From: Chlorocebus sabaeus
Taxonomy: Eukaryota > Chordata > Mammalia > Primates > Cercopithecidae
Assembly: GCF_047675955.1 (NCBI RefSeq)
Contig: NC_132911.1
Coordinates: 81,342,208-81,406,207 of the forward strand
DNA length: 64,000 nt
Reading direction: 5' to 3'
The translations under genes and the position numbers were made by a program. Position 1 is the first letter of the stretch. Each line of letters opens with the position of its first letter. Below the pieces are notes generated by a model, which worked only from the letters and a program-made list of their open reading frames with translations, was not told the DNA's origin and ran no database searches. Shown here one piece after another: positions 36,327 through 47,870 of this stretch.

Positions 36327-36854
36327 GATCTATTTGTTCACTAAGTATGCAGTACCTACTTGAAAGATAATAGTATTTGATTAATAATTTGTAAATGAAT
36401 GAATAAATGAATAAAATGAAAGTGTAGCCTAATGGGGTAATGGTATTTTTCTTTAATCAACATATCTCAAAATCAGATTCCATTTATTGTATCAGTCTTG
36501 TATGCTAGGCTTTAAGTTTACCTTGTGGAGATAGTGTCCAGATAAGGAAGTTTATCCTCAGAGAAATTGGTATAACTATTCTGTTTAAACTTGATAATTT
36601 AGAATTTGCCACATAACACACCCTTCTTTGGGGAAATTTACAGTGCAATTTGGCTACAACATTTATTTTTTAATCTGCAATTACCATAACATAGCTTAAT
36701 GAAATTATTTTTTAGTTTAACACTTTTCCACTATGATATTTTTCTTTGTTTCTCATCCATTTTCATTAGATTTGTTCAATATTTTTTCTTGAAACCAATT
36801 TCAATTAATTCAAAATATTTTTCCTATTTTAAAACATTATTATTCACCAGAGCT

Positions 36855-36930
36855 TTTGGTCATGGTATGATAAATCAACATAAGTATACTGATTTGGTCA
36901 TGATATGATAAACCAACATAAGTACACTGA
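36855..36930. repeat. 38-bp tandem duplication
   Basis: TTTGGTCATGGTATGATAAA at 36855 and TTTGGTCATGATATGATAAA at 36893 begin two 38-bp units that differ at three transition sites. Confidence 0.95.
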
Positions 36931-37139
36931 ATTAAATACAACCTTGGTATTATGGTTATTTTACATCAATTTAAAATGTCAGATACATTTGCATTCTTTT
37001 CAGAATATTGAAGAGTATAGAGTTTCTTATCTTTACCTTAGAGAACGCCTTTGAGGGTCATATTGAGAACACTTTTCAAAGTTGAATTCAGTACTTAATA
37101 TCACACTGTATACTCTGCAGGGGTAGGGACTGCATTTTC

Positions 37140-37525
37140 TTGGGTTAGCAGTTTGCATACTTAGTAGAAGCCAAATTATAAATATTTTAGGCTTTGTAGG
37201 CCAAGAAGCAAAGTCAAGAATACTACGTAGGTTTTTATATAACAGAAGAGAAATAGATTTTGACAATATTCTTATTGATGACACTCAAAATATAACAACA
37301 GTAATGCATGAGTATTTTTTTTTTTTTGTAAGATAGGTCAACTAATGAGAATGGAGGTTTTTTGAGATGATATTTTCATTAATTGGGATTCAAAGTTAGT
37401 GTTCTCTATTACTAAATGATTACAAATGTTTGTTTGTAAAAAAACTTCTTAGCTTGTGGATCATACAAAAACAGAGACTGAAACGGTATGAGCTGTGGTT
37501 TGCCACCTTCTGATACATAGGAACA
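37140..37525. mobile_element. hAT-type DNA transposon remnant
   Basis: AAATATTTTAGGCTTTGTAG at 37180 and, at the far end, CTTAGCTTGTGGATCATACA followed by AAAACAGAG and GTTTGCCACC resemble the two ends of a Charlie-type element with GGGCCGTAGTTTGCCGACCC termini. It is old, with CpGs lost. Confidence 0.5.
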
Positions 37526-37866
37526 AGAGCAGATAGATTCAGGTAGACCAATCTCTCGTCATTACTGTTGCTACATCTTGTAAGTTTTTGCATGTTTTAT
37601 CTTTATTATCCAGTTCAAAATATTTTGTAAATTCTGATGTGACTCTCTTTAATCCGTGGAGGTTTTTATAAAGTATATTACTTATTTTTTAATTTTAGAA
37701 TTAACTTATTATTCAGTGTGATTTCATTGACATGAAATAAAATAATGTTCATTAAAACTCACATCTAATTAACTTCTTCACTGTCTTCAAGATTCCTTGT
37801 TATCAATTTTAGGAAGTATGACTTCTGCTTTTTAAACTGATTTTTAAGATAAAATCAAATTCATTT

Positions 37867-38218
37867 TAATGAACCATGGGAGTGCAAGTATCTCTTTGAT
37901 ATCCAGTTTTCAATTATTTTGGTAAATACCCAGAAGTGGAACTGCTGAATCATATGGTTGTTCTCCTCTTAATTTTTTGAGGACCACTCATACCACTTTT
38001 CTTAGCAACTGCAACCTTTTACATTTTCAACAACAGCACACAAGGTTCCCCGTTCCTTTACATTCTTGCCAACACTTGTTTTTTTTATATTTTTTGGTAG
38101 CAGGTGTGCAGTAATATCTCATTGTGGTTTTGATTTGGATTTTCCTGATGATCGGTGATGTTGAGTACCTTTGTACTCTCATGTTCATTGCAACATTGCT
38201 CACGATAGCCATGATCCA
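37867..38218 (-). mobile_element. L1 ORF2 3' fragment with orientation switch
   Basis: From 37867 to about 38176 the text is antisense L1 (ATACCCAGAAGTGGAACTGC, CATTGTGGTTTTGATTTGGA, GATGATCGGTGATGTTGAG). From about 38177 it changes to sense L1 (CTCATGTTCATTGCAACATT, GCTCACGATAGCCATGAT). The sense piece comes from the region next to the left end of the antisense piece. Confidence 0.75.
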
Positions 38219-38489
38219 CTTTTTTCCAAAATTTTTCTAAATTTCACTGCAATTCATTATTTTTAAGTATGAGTTTTTAAAATATAATCCCCATTTGCCT
38301 TAGTCTTATATTCTAACTTTCTTGATCATGTTAAGAAAACAACAATAAAAAAGCAGTATTTGTTAGCAACAATTACCTCTTAAACATAGTTCAGAGCATG
38401 CCTTTTCCCAGCACATAACTATCATTTGCTAGTTTTCCATATGTTGGCATAGGACTTTGCTTGCAAGTGTCACACAGGGACTCAGATTG

Positions 38490-38610
38490 ACAGAGCAACA
38501 ACTATCTGTATAATTTTTCAACAGGGCACACAGTTATTTAAATTTTATATCTCATTTATAAAATGAAGGGTTGCAATGAGATCATTTGTAAACATTTGAT
38601 CCCCGAGACA
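38490..38610 (+). mobile_element. MIR-like fragment
   Basis: TCTCATTTATAAAATGAAGG followed by GTTGCAATGAGATCATTTG is the MIR core in sense. It is short and decayed. Confidence 0.5.
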
Positions 38611-38632
38611 TTAATTACTAGATTAATGTCAT

Positions 38633-38731
38633 AAATTACCTGGTCTCAGGTAGCTCTTTTTAAATTTGCATTTGGTGCACTGACATTAAGTTCTCCGGAT
38701 TCAAAATGCAGTGTGAAAACGGACTAATACA
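38633..38731 (+). mobile_element. remnant of 5' LTR with 48-bp insert
   Basis: ATAAATTACCTGGTCTCAGG at 38633 and GCAGTGTGAAAACGGACTAA at 38708 are two parts of the MaLR LTR 3' end that should be nearly adjacent. Between them, 38659-38706 holds a copy related to 36277-36322. Confidence 0.65.
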
Positions 38732-40337
38732 GAAAATTGGTACCAGAAGTGGGGCTCTCCTATGAAGATAACGGGAAGTGTGGAGGCAACTTTGGAACTG
38801 GGTAACAGGCAGAGATTGGAACAATTTGGAGGGCTCAGGAGAAGACAGAAAGATGCAGGAAAGTTTGGAACTTTCTAGAGACTTGTTGAATGGTTTTGAC
38901 CAAAATGCTGATCGTAATATGGAAAATGAAATTCAGGCTGAGATGGTCTCAGATGGAGAGGAAGAACTTATTAGGAACTGGAGTAAAGGTCACTCTTGCT
39001 ACGCTTTAGCAGGGAGACTGGTGGCATTGTGCCCCTGCTCTAAGGATCTGTAGAACTTTGAACTTGAGAGGCATAATTTAGGGTATCTGTTGGAAGACAT
39101 TTCTAAGCAGCAAAGTGTTGAAAAAGTGTCCTGGCTGTTCATAAAATTCTATGCTCATTAGCATTAGCAAAGGGAACCTACATTTATAAATGAGGCATAG
39201 CATAAAAGTTTGGGAAATTTGCAGTCTGATTATGTCGTAGAGGAAAAAAAAAAAAAAAGCATTTTCTGTGGAGAAATTCAAGCCAGCTACAGAAATTTGC
39301 ATGAGTAAAGAGGAGCCAAATGTTAACAGTCAAAACAATGGAAAAAATGCCTGCAGGGCATTTCGGAGAATTCACAGCAGTCCCTCCCATCACAGGCCCA
39401 GAGAACTAGGAGGGAAATATGGTTTCATGGGCCAGGCCTAGGGCCCTGCTGCTCTGTGCAGCTTTGAGACATGGTGCCTTGCAGTCCCAGTCCCTCTAGC
39501 TCCAACCGTACTAAAAGGTGCGGTACTAAATCTCGGCCCGTTGCTTCAGAGGGTGCAAGCCCTAAGCCTTGGCGGTTTCCACACGGTGTTGGTCCTATGG
39601 ATGCACAGAAGACAAGAGTTGAGCTTTGGGATTATCCGTGTACATTTCAGAGGATGTATGGAAATACCTGAATGTCCAGGCAGAAATCTCCGGCAGGGGC
39701 AGAGCTCTCGTGGAGAACCTCTTTTAGGGGAATACAGTGTGGGGTTACCACACAGAATCTCCACTGATGTACTGCCTAGTGGAACTGCGAGAAGAGAGCC
39801 ACCATCCTACAGACCCCAGGATGGTAGATGGACCAACAGCTTCCCATGTTCCTGGGAAAGCTGTAGGCATTCAACGCCAGCCCATGAAAGCAGCTGTGGG
39901 GGAATATATCATGCAGAGGCATGGAAAAGAGCTGCCCGAGGCCTTGGGAGCCCACCCCTTGCATCAACGTGACCTGGATGTAATGCGAGACATCAAGTCA
40001 AAGAAGATTGTTTTTGGAGCTTGAAGACTTAATAACTGCTCTGCTAGGTTTTGGACTTGCATGGGGCCTGTAGCCCCTTCGTTCTGGCTGATTTCTCCCT
40101 TTTGCAATGGGATTACTTACCCAATGCCTGTACCTCCATTGTAAATTGGAAGTAACTAACTTGCTTTTGATTTTACAGGCTCATAGGCAGAAGGGACTTG
40201 CTGTGTCTTAGATGAGACTTTGGACTTGAACTTTCGAGTTAATGCTGGAATGAGTTAAGCCTTTGGGGGACTATTGAGAAGGTATGATTTGTTTTGAAAA
40301 GAGAAGGACATGAGATTTGGGAGGGTCAAAGGCAGAA

Positions 40338-40730
40338 TTATATGGTTTGGCTTTGTGTTCCCACCCAAACCTCATGTTGAACTGTAATCCCCAACTGTCA
40401 GGGACTGGAGCTATTGGGAGGTGATTGACTCATGGTGGTGGATTTTCCTCTCGTTTTTCTTGTGATAGTGAGTTAGTTCTCATGAGATCTGGTTGTTTAA
40501 ATGTGTACAGCACATCCGCCTTTGTTCTTTCTCTCTCTTTCTCCTGTTTCACCATCTATAACACATACTTATTTCCCCTTCGCCTTCCGTCATGATTGTA
40601 ACTTTTCTGAGGCCTCCCAGTCATAATTCCTGTTAAGCCTGTGGAATTGTGAATCAATTAAACCTCTTTTCTTTATAAATTACCCAGACTCAAATAATTC
40701 TTTATAGCAGTGTGACAACAAATTAATACA
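40338..40730 (+). mobile_element. 3' LTR of MaLR element (MST/THE1)
   Basis: TATGGTTTGGCTTTGTGTTC, CATGAGATCTGGTTGTTTAA, CCTTCGCCTTCCGTCATGAT and AGCAGTGTGACAACAAATTA lie in the usual order for this LTR. The end AATTAATACA abuts the next L1 fragment directly. Confidence 0.93.
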
Positions 40731-41375
40731 TCATTCTACCACTGATGGGCATTTAGGTTGATTCCATGTTTTGCTATTGTGAATAGTGCTACAATGAAAA
40801 TACATGTTCCTGAGTCTTTATGACATAATGATTTACATTCCTCTGGGTATATACCCAGTGAGGGGATTGCTGCCTCGAATAGTAGTTCTGTCTTTAGCAA
40901 TTTGGGTAGTCATCACACTGTTTTCCACAACTGTTGAACTAATTTACACTCGCAACAAGAGTGTATAAGCATTCCCTTTTCTCTGCAACCTCTTCAGCAT
41001 TGGTTACTTTTTTACTTTTTAATAACAGAAGATTAAAATTGGACCCCTTCCTTTAAACGCATACAAAAATAAACTCAATATAGATTAAAGATTTAAATGT
41101 AAAACCCAAACCTATAAAACCCCTGCAAGACAACATAGGCAATATCATTCTGGACATAGGAAGTGGCAAAGATTTTGACAAAAACACCAAAAGCAACTGC
41201 AACAAAAACAAAAATTGACAATTGGGATCAGATTGAATGAAAGAGTTCCTGCACAGCAAAATAAACTATTAACAGAGTAAAAAGACAGACTACAGAATGG
41301 TAGAAAATATTTGAAACTATGCATCTGACACAGGTTTACTATCCAGCATCTATAAGAATCTTAAATTTACCGGAA
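40731..41375 (-). mobile_element. L1 ORF2 fragment with 5' inversion (twin priming)
   Basis: From 40731 to about 41025 the text is antisense ORF2 3' region (TAGGTTGATTCCATGTTTTG, GGGTATATACCCAGTGAGGG). From about 41030 to 41375 it is sense and comes from further 5' in ORF2 (CAAAGATTTTGACAAAAACA, GCATCTGACACAGG). About 180 bp of L1 is missing between the two parts. This layout is the signature of twin-primed L1 integration. The 3' UTR and tail are not found at the left edge, where the MaLR LTR now lies. Confidence 0.85.
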
Positions 41376-41565
41376 CAGAACTTATTTTTAACTTCTTACC
41401 AGACGTTATGTTAGCAAAGTTAAAACATGTTCAAAAACCAAGTCTATGCTACTATATAGAACATACTACTGATCTGAATTTCCCTTTTCAGTTAATGGTA
41501 TCACCATGCACCAAAACAAACCGTTCAAGTACTATGAGTTGTATTAGGATTCATTCTCAAATGCA

Positions 41566-41800
41566 AAGAGTATGACCTTGGAATCGAACACACCTGGCTT
41601 CAAATAGGGCATCTCCATTTCCTTGCCGTTTGACCTTGGACAAATTAAATAACCTGCAAGAGTTCTATTTTCTATTTGTAAAATAGAAATAAATATGTGT
41701 ATCACACAAGGCTATTACCAGGATTAAATGGTGTAACATATGTAAAACACCTGACAGAGTGCTGGGCATATAAAACATGTATGCTTCATAAATATACAGC
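41566..41800 (+). mobile_element. MIR (MIRb-like)
   Basis: GGAATCGAACACACCTGGCT, GTTTGACCTTGGACAAATTA, TATTTGTAAAATAGAAATAA and AGAGTGCTGGGCATATAAAA give nearly the whole MIR in sense. Confidence 0.85.
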
Positions 41801-42419
41801 AACTCATTTTTTTTCCCTCTCATTTCAAATAGATTAACAGATCCTTTTGATCTGTGGCTGAAATCTTTTATGAGTCTTTTCTTTCTTTCCAGTCTCTTGG
41901 AATAATTATTATTAATTTTTTTCTCATAACATTTTTCCAGAACAGATCAATATCTCTTTCCTAGTTCTCTTTTAGTAATCTCTCTTATCCAATCCATTCT
42001 CTAAATTTCTACAAAATAGCTTTCTAAAACATAGGTCTGATTCTGGTGTTCACTTTTAGTACTTTATATTTTTCCTTTATAAGTATGTAACTCCGTATCT
42101 TTTGGTTCTAATTTGCATAATATGTTAATATAAGTGCATCACAAGTGGTACAAGTATCCTTCTTCACCTTCTAACCTTGCATTTTTGGGGCCCATACCTT
42201 CTTAGGTACAAAAAACTCTCATTTATTGATAGTTATGTTCATAGCACATTTCAAAAATATGCAGCAAGGTATTTCTCTTTTTCTGTTGGTAAATATTTAC
42301 GTGTACTTTGACCATTCTAGTATATTTTTTCATATATGTATGTATAATTATATAGATACACAAAGTTTTATAGACATTAAAGTTTTATGTATATATGTGT
42401 GTGTATATATATATAAAAC
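41801..42419. other. AT-rich DNA with short TA/TG runs
   Basis: Contains a small TATGTATATATGTGTGTG stretch near 42390. Nothing else can be placed. Confidence 0.4.
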
Positions 42420-45300
42420 TTTGTAACCACCACCCAAAACAAGGTATAGAATAGTTCCAATATTGCAGAAGGCCACTATTAACCCATCCCCTGAGAAAAC
42501 AATTCTGATTTCTATCACTATATATTTATGTTCTTGAACTGCACAGATATCAATTCACTCTTTTGGATGTAGCATCTTTTCCTAACTATTGTGTCTATAA
42601 GACTCATCTATGTTCCGCACATACAGTTCTCCCACCCCATTATATAAACGAGATACTCAAGAGCAGTAAAAGGAGAATGAAATATAATTTATGTCATTTT
42701 CAAAACGTATTTATCCATTATACTCTTGAGGTACCTTTTTATTATTTCCAGTTTCATTCTATTAAGAAAAAAAACTTTATAAAATGAAGATTTACACTAC
42801 TTTCTTTTCAGATTTTACCTAAGGGTGAAATTGCTATATCATAAAATAGTACATGTTTAATAGATACTCTCTATACCAGCTTTTTCAAAGTGGCTACTAA
42901 TCTATACACGTAGCAGAAATTTATGACAGTTTCAGTTGCTTCACAACCTCGGAAATACTTGATATTCTGGTTGCCGTTCTGCTAAGTCTGTAGCGACATC
43001 ACATTATGGTTGCACTTTCCATTTCACTGATAACTAACATTTTAAAGTATCTTTTCATATATGATTATTAGTATTTGAATATCCTTCTTTCAAAAGTGAC
43101 TTTTCAATATTTTACCCGTAATTGTATTAGGTCTGTTTTTAAAAAATTATAAGGCTTTTTATATAGTCTAGAGTGAATCATTAGTTGAATATATATTTTG
43201 CTAATATATTCACTAAATTTGTGGCTTATTTTTCCCTCTTAATGTATTATTTTATAGTTTTAAATTTTCATAAAGTACAAAAACAGTCATTAGTTTTTGT
43301 TTGTTATTTGTGGTGTTATACTGCTTAATGCATTAAGTTCATAAAATATTTTGTTTCCTTTTTTTAAGTTTTATTGGTTTAGATTTTGCATTTATTTCTA
43401 TGATATGATGCATCTGGAATTAATTTCTGTCTATGGTGTGATGTAGGGTCAAGGTCCATGTTTTCCATATGGTTATTTAATTGAGCCACCATCATTTATT
43501 GAAAAAATAATCATTTCCCCCACTGAATTACGGAAGTGGCTTTGTCATAAATTAGGTTACTGTATATATTTGTGTCTGTTCTGAAATCTGTATTCCCTGC
43601 CATTGAAATATTTATTTATCTTTGTGCCCATATCACAATGTACAAACTGCTATATTTTAAAAATAAGTTTCGCAACTCGTAGTGTAAATATTCCAGTTTG
43701 TACTTTTTGAGATTACTTTCCCGTTATAGACTCTAGGTCTTTTGAATTTTAACATGCATTTTGAAACCAGTTTGCCAATATATTTTTAAAATCCATTGGA
43801 GTGATATTGGAATTTCATTGAAGTTAAAATAGAATTTTGTGACAATCGACTTAATAATTGAGACTTCCAATCTAAAGACATTGCTATACATTTACTTAAG
43901 TCATTTAATTTATTAGTTTTCTCTGTGGAAATTTTATGCATCTTTTGTTAAAATTATTCCTTGTTACTTGGAGATTATTGATGTGAATGTAAATGGCATT
44001 GTTTTTAACTTAATATTCTTGTTTTTCTTTTTCCTAGTTACATAGGAATATAATTGATTTTTCTACATTGGTATACATAGAGCTATCTAGCTAAATTTTC
44101 TTATTAATTGCAGTAATTTATCGATAGTTCATTCAGATATTTTTATACAATCACATGCTTTTAAAAAATAATGGCAGTTTTACTTTTCTATCCCAATATT
44201 CATAATTTCTGTTACTTTTTCTTGCCTTATTGCACTGGATAGAACTCCTAAAGCAATTGTAATCATTGCTATCTCATCTCAAACTGACATACAAAGCATT
44301 TGATTAATTATAATTTTTCTCTGGTTGCATTTTTGACACTACTTATCATATTAATGGCTTTTTATTTCTTTTTAATTGATAAATGTGTCATAAATACATT
44401 TTGAGTTTTATTAAATGGTTATTTATAGTCTATTGATAAGATTGTATTGCCTGTCTTTATTCGCTTTAATATAGTCAATAACTGCCAGGTGTGGTGGCTC
44501 ATGACTGTAATCTCATCACTTTGTGAGGCAAGCTAGGTGGATCACATGAGGTCAGGAGTTCAAGACCAGCACGGCCAACATGGTGAAACCCTGTTTCTAG
44601 TAGAAATACAAAAATTAGCTGGACATGGTGCAGCATGCCTGTAATTCCAGCTCAGGAGGCTGAGGCAGGAGAATCACTTGAACCTGGGAGATGGAGGTTG
44701 CAGTGAGCTGAGATCATGCCACTGCACTCCACCTGGGAAACAGAGTGAGATTCCATCTCAAAATAATAATAATTAATAATAATAATATAGTTAATAACAT
44801 CAATGTTAAGCCAAACTTTTCATATATCACTAGGTATAATTTATTGATATTTTGTTTAGGAATTTTACATAATAGATATTGACTTACATTTGATTTTCCT
44901 GAATGGTCCTACCATGTATTGCTATCAAAATCTGAAGTCTTCATAAAAGAAATTGGGAAGATTTTTATTTGTTCCTATTCTCTAAAATAATTTGTATGTT
45001 TTGTTTTTTAATATTTGGTGGACCTTGGGTGAATTTCACCTGGGAGTAGAATTTTTCTTGGAAAGTATTTTTATTATGAATTATTTTTAGACACATAGGA
45101 CTCTTTAGTTCCTCTCCTTCCCTCTGTTTTTATCAATTTATTTTTTAAGAAATACTTCTGTAAGAGGAAATAAATTCCTTCCATAAGAACTTATTCGTCT
45201 TGTCTAACTATGATTTTGTTTCCTTCACCTAAATATTAGATTTCTTAGATCAAATTATTTATTAGTTATAGTATTGTATCTTCCTAAGATGTTTTATTTA
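42420..45300 (-). mobile_element. old L1 (L1M), antisense, split by Alu
   Basis: Antisense L1 landmarks occur in order from 3' to 5': AACCACCACCCAAAACAAGG, CCTAAGGGTGAAATTGCTAT, TAGGGTCAAGGTCCATGTTT, ATTGAAGTTAAAATAGAATT. The reverse transcriptase region follows around 44000-45150 (CTTGCCTTATTGCACTGGAT, TTGGTGGACCTTGGGTGAAT). All frames are broken. It hosts the Alu at 44483 and is followed by MER2. Confidence 0.85.
44483..44783 (+). mobile_element. Alu (S-like) with (AAT)n tail
   Basis: Contains CAGGTGTGGTGGCTCATGAC, GGAGTTCAAGACCAGCACGG and AACAGAGTGAGATTCCATC. The tail has become an AATAATAATT microsatellite. The target duplication AATATAGTCAATAAC (44468-44482) and AATATAGTTAATAAC (44784-44798) differs at one base. 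Confidence 0.95.
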
Positions 45301-45313
45301 CTTATTTAATGGA

Positions 45314-45660
45314 CACTGTTAACGTGGCCCTTAACAATTGTTATGCATTCTGAGAAATGTGTTGTTATGTGATTTTATCATCGTGTGATTATCATAGATT
45401 GCCATACAAAAACCTAGGGGATATAGCCTCCTACACACCTATGATATAGGTACAGCCTATTGCTCCTAGGCTAAAAACTTGTACAGCATGTTATTGTACT
45501 GAATACAGTAGACAATTGTAACACAATGGTAACTGTAAGTATATCTAAACATATTTAAACATAGAAAAGGTATAGTAAAAATATGGTATTATAATTTCAT
45601 GGGACCATGTTGTATATCTGATCCATAGTTGATAGAAACATTGTTAAGTGGCCATGACTG
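45314..45660 (+). mobile_element. MER2, Tigger-type DNA transposon
   Basis: TAGCCTCCTACACACCTATG, CTATTGCTCCTAGGCTAAAA, ACAGCATGTTATTGTACTGA, ATAGAAAAGGTATAGTAAAA and the end GGCCATGACTG match MER2 throughout. At about 345 bp it is full length. It lies in the old L1 mosaic. Confidence 0.93.
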
Positions 45661-45734
45661 TTCTTATTTTTTATTTATTTACTAACTTTACCAATTAACT
45701 TTGGACATGAATAATTATAACTTAATCAATTATT

Positions 45735-46925
45735 TTATGAGTATGGAGGCAATATTACAATGAATGTGGTCTTTTCGTCAAGTAAAAATTGTTATATTTA
45801 TCATGTACAACATGATTTGACATATGTATACATTATGAAATTGTTCATTTGAACTAATTAACATAGTATTATCTCAAATTATTTCTCCTATTTAACTAAG
45901 ATTTTGTATTCCTTGACCAGCACCCCTGCCAGATCCCTGATATGGGGATCCCCAAATTCCTGATAGCCTCTAGTACCTAGAATTCTACTCTTCAGTTCTG
46001 TGTTCAGCTTTTTTAGACTCCACATATAAGTGAGATCATGAGGTATTTGTCTTTGTCTTCATGGATTACTGCACTTACCGTAATGTCCTCCAGGTTCATC
46101 CATGCTGTTGCAAATGACAAGAATTCCTTTTTTAAGGTAGAATAATATTTTATTGTGTATAATATCCATTCATTCATTCATGGACACTTAGGTTGATTTC
46201 ATATCTTGGCTCTTGTGAATAGTGCTGCAATAAACATGGAAGTACAGATGTTTCCTCAAGATGCTGGTTTCATTTCCTTTGGACATATACCCAGTAGTGT
46301 GGTGGCTGGATCCTATGGTAATTCTGCTTTTAATTTATAAGGAATCTGTATACTGTTTTTCATAATAGCTGAACCAAGATATATTCTCATCAGCATTGCA
46401 TGACTGTTTCCCTTTCTTCACATCCTTACAGGTATTTGTTATTTTCTATATTTTTATTATAGCCATTCTAATTAAGATGATATAGTGAAATCAGATTGTG
46501 CTTTTAATTTGTATATTTCTGATGACTAGTGATATTAAGCTCCTTTGTCATATACCAGTTGGTCATTGTATGCATTCTTTAGAGAAATGCCTATTCAGAC
46601 CCATTGCTCATTTTAAAATTGTGTTATGTGTATTCTTGATAATGAGTTGTTTGAGTTTCTTATGTATTTTGGATATTAAACCTTTATTGGATGTGTCGTT
46701 TGTAAATATTTTCTCCCATGTGATAGGCTGTCTTTTCACTCTGCTGATTGTTTACTTTGCTGTGCAAAGGCTTTTTAGCTTGATATAATCTTATTTGCCA
46801 ATTTTTGCTTTTGTTGCCTGCTTTTTGGTACCATATTCTGAAATTAGTTTCCCAAACAAATGTCATAGAGCTTTGCTTTTCTGTTTTTTCTAGTAATTTT
46901 ACAATTTCAACTGGGGGTTCATCCC
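45735..46925 (-). mobile_element. L1 (L1MA-like), 3' part, antisense
   Basis: Starts with antisense 3' UTR (TTGACATATGTATACATTAT, CTAATTAACATAGTATTATC). It continues with CATCCATGCTGTTGCAAATG, GGACACTTAGGTTGATTTCA, ACATATACCCAGTAGTGTGG and GCTGTCTTTTCACTCTGCTG, which is the reverse of ORF2's end. Minus- and plus-strand frames here are shadows. Confidence 0.88.
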
Positions 46926-46984
46926 GAATTCCCTAGGATCATTTAAAATGTTCTTAGTATCTGCAGAAACTTCTGTTTTCTATT

Positions 46985-47285
46985 TCTATTTTATTTTATT
47001 AAAAAAATTGACATATAATAATTGTACATATTTATGAGGTGCATAGTGATGTTTCATTACATATAATGTACAGTGATCAGATCAATGTAATTAGCATATT
47101 TATAATCTCAAATATTTATTACTTTTTTGTGTTTGAAATATCCAATGTCTTACTTTTAGCTATTTAAAACTATATAATAGATCATCGTTAACTATAGTCA
47201 TTCTATATTGGTATGGAACACTAGAATTTATTCCTCCTGTCTAGCTATAGTTTCATGTCCTTTAATAAATCTCTAATTCTAATTC
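46985..47285 (-). mobile_element. L1M 3' UTR fragment
   Basis: TTGACATATAATAATTGTAC, TATTTATGAGGTGCATAGTG, GATCAGATCAATGTAATTAG and GAATTTATTCCTCCTGTCTA are the antisense 3' end of a separate old L1. Confidence 0.8.
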
Positions 47286-47289
47286 ATTG

Positions 47290-47645
47290 CTAATTTTATT
47301 CATACTGGTAATTTAATTTGTATTTTCTCTTTCAAACTTTTTCTTACTTTTTCTTGCTAGAATTTATTGATTTATTTTTTCATAGAAAATCCTCTGTGCT
47401 GATTTTTTCTATTGCAAGTTTTAAAAAGTTATTTATTCTTGTTCCTGTATTAAATATTTTTTCATTTTTCTTCTGTATTTAAGTTTCTATTCTCTTTATA
47501 GTCTTATTGTTTTCAAACTTTTATTATTTTCAAGCTTTTATTATTTTTAACTTTCCTCTTTTCTAGTATATATTACACATTTTCTTTAGAGAGCTACCTT
47601 TCACATATTTTGACATGACATATCTTTATTATTATTCACTTTCTA
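47290..47645 (-). mobile_element. L1M ORF2 fragment, perhaps continuing the 42.4-45.3 kb copy
   Basis: TTTCTTGCTAGAATTTATTG, GAAAATCCTCTGTGCTGATT and later T-rich text match the antisense endonuclease-RT linker of old L1. Its place in L1 suits a continuation of the copy to its left after later insertions. Confidence 0.5.
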
Positions 47646-47647
47646 TG

Positions 47648-47870
47648 GGTTAAATAGTGTTACCCCCTCGACTCACCTCCAGCGTAATGGTATTTGGAGA
47701 TGAGGGCTTTGGGAGATAATTAGATTTAGATAAGACTATGAAAGTGAAGTTCTCGTGATGAGAATTGTACCCTTATAAGAAAAGAAATCAATACAATGAG
47801 GAGTCTCTCTTGGCTCTAAGGCAATCACAGCTAGCCTTTTCTCTTCCTTGTCTTTGCTTCTATGCTACCA
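47648..47870 (+). mobile_element. MaLR-type LTR fragment
   Basis: GGGTTAAATAGTGTTACCCC, GATGAGGGCTTTGGGAGATA and TGTACCCTTATAAGAAAAG follow the same LTR type as at 632-1143. Strongly diverged. Confidence 0.45.

Larger units (their letters stand above)
35761..37139. other. AT-rich DNA with local duplications
   Basis: No gene or named repeat. It holds the donor-like segment at 36277-36326 and the tandem duplication at 36855-36930, both listed separately. Confidence 0.45.
38633..40730 (+). mobile_element. MaLR retrotransposon (MST/THE1 type), 5' LTR damaged
   Basis: The internal region begins after the LTR end GGACTAATACA with a primer-binding-like TTGGTACCAGAAGTGGGG at 38739. It continues with the THE1/MST internal words ACTTTGGAACTGGGTAACAG and GGAACTTTCTAGAGACTTGT, and finishes with a polypurine stretch before the 3' LTR. 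The 5' LTR survives only as its last few dozen bases, and these are interrupted by foreign sequence. The element has no pol gene, as is normal for this non-autonomous group. Open frames at 38778-39053 and 39541-39972 are remnants with no assigned function. Confidence 0.9.

Noticed and set aside
39541..39972. 143-codon frame that looks like a gene
   Set aside because: It lies wholly inside the internal region of a MaLR retrotransposon, whose sequence explains the better composition.
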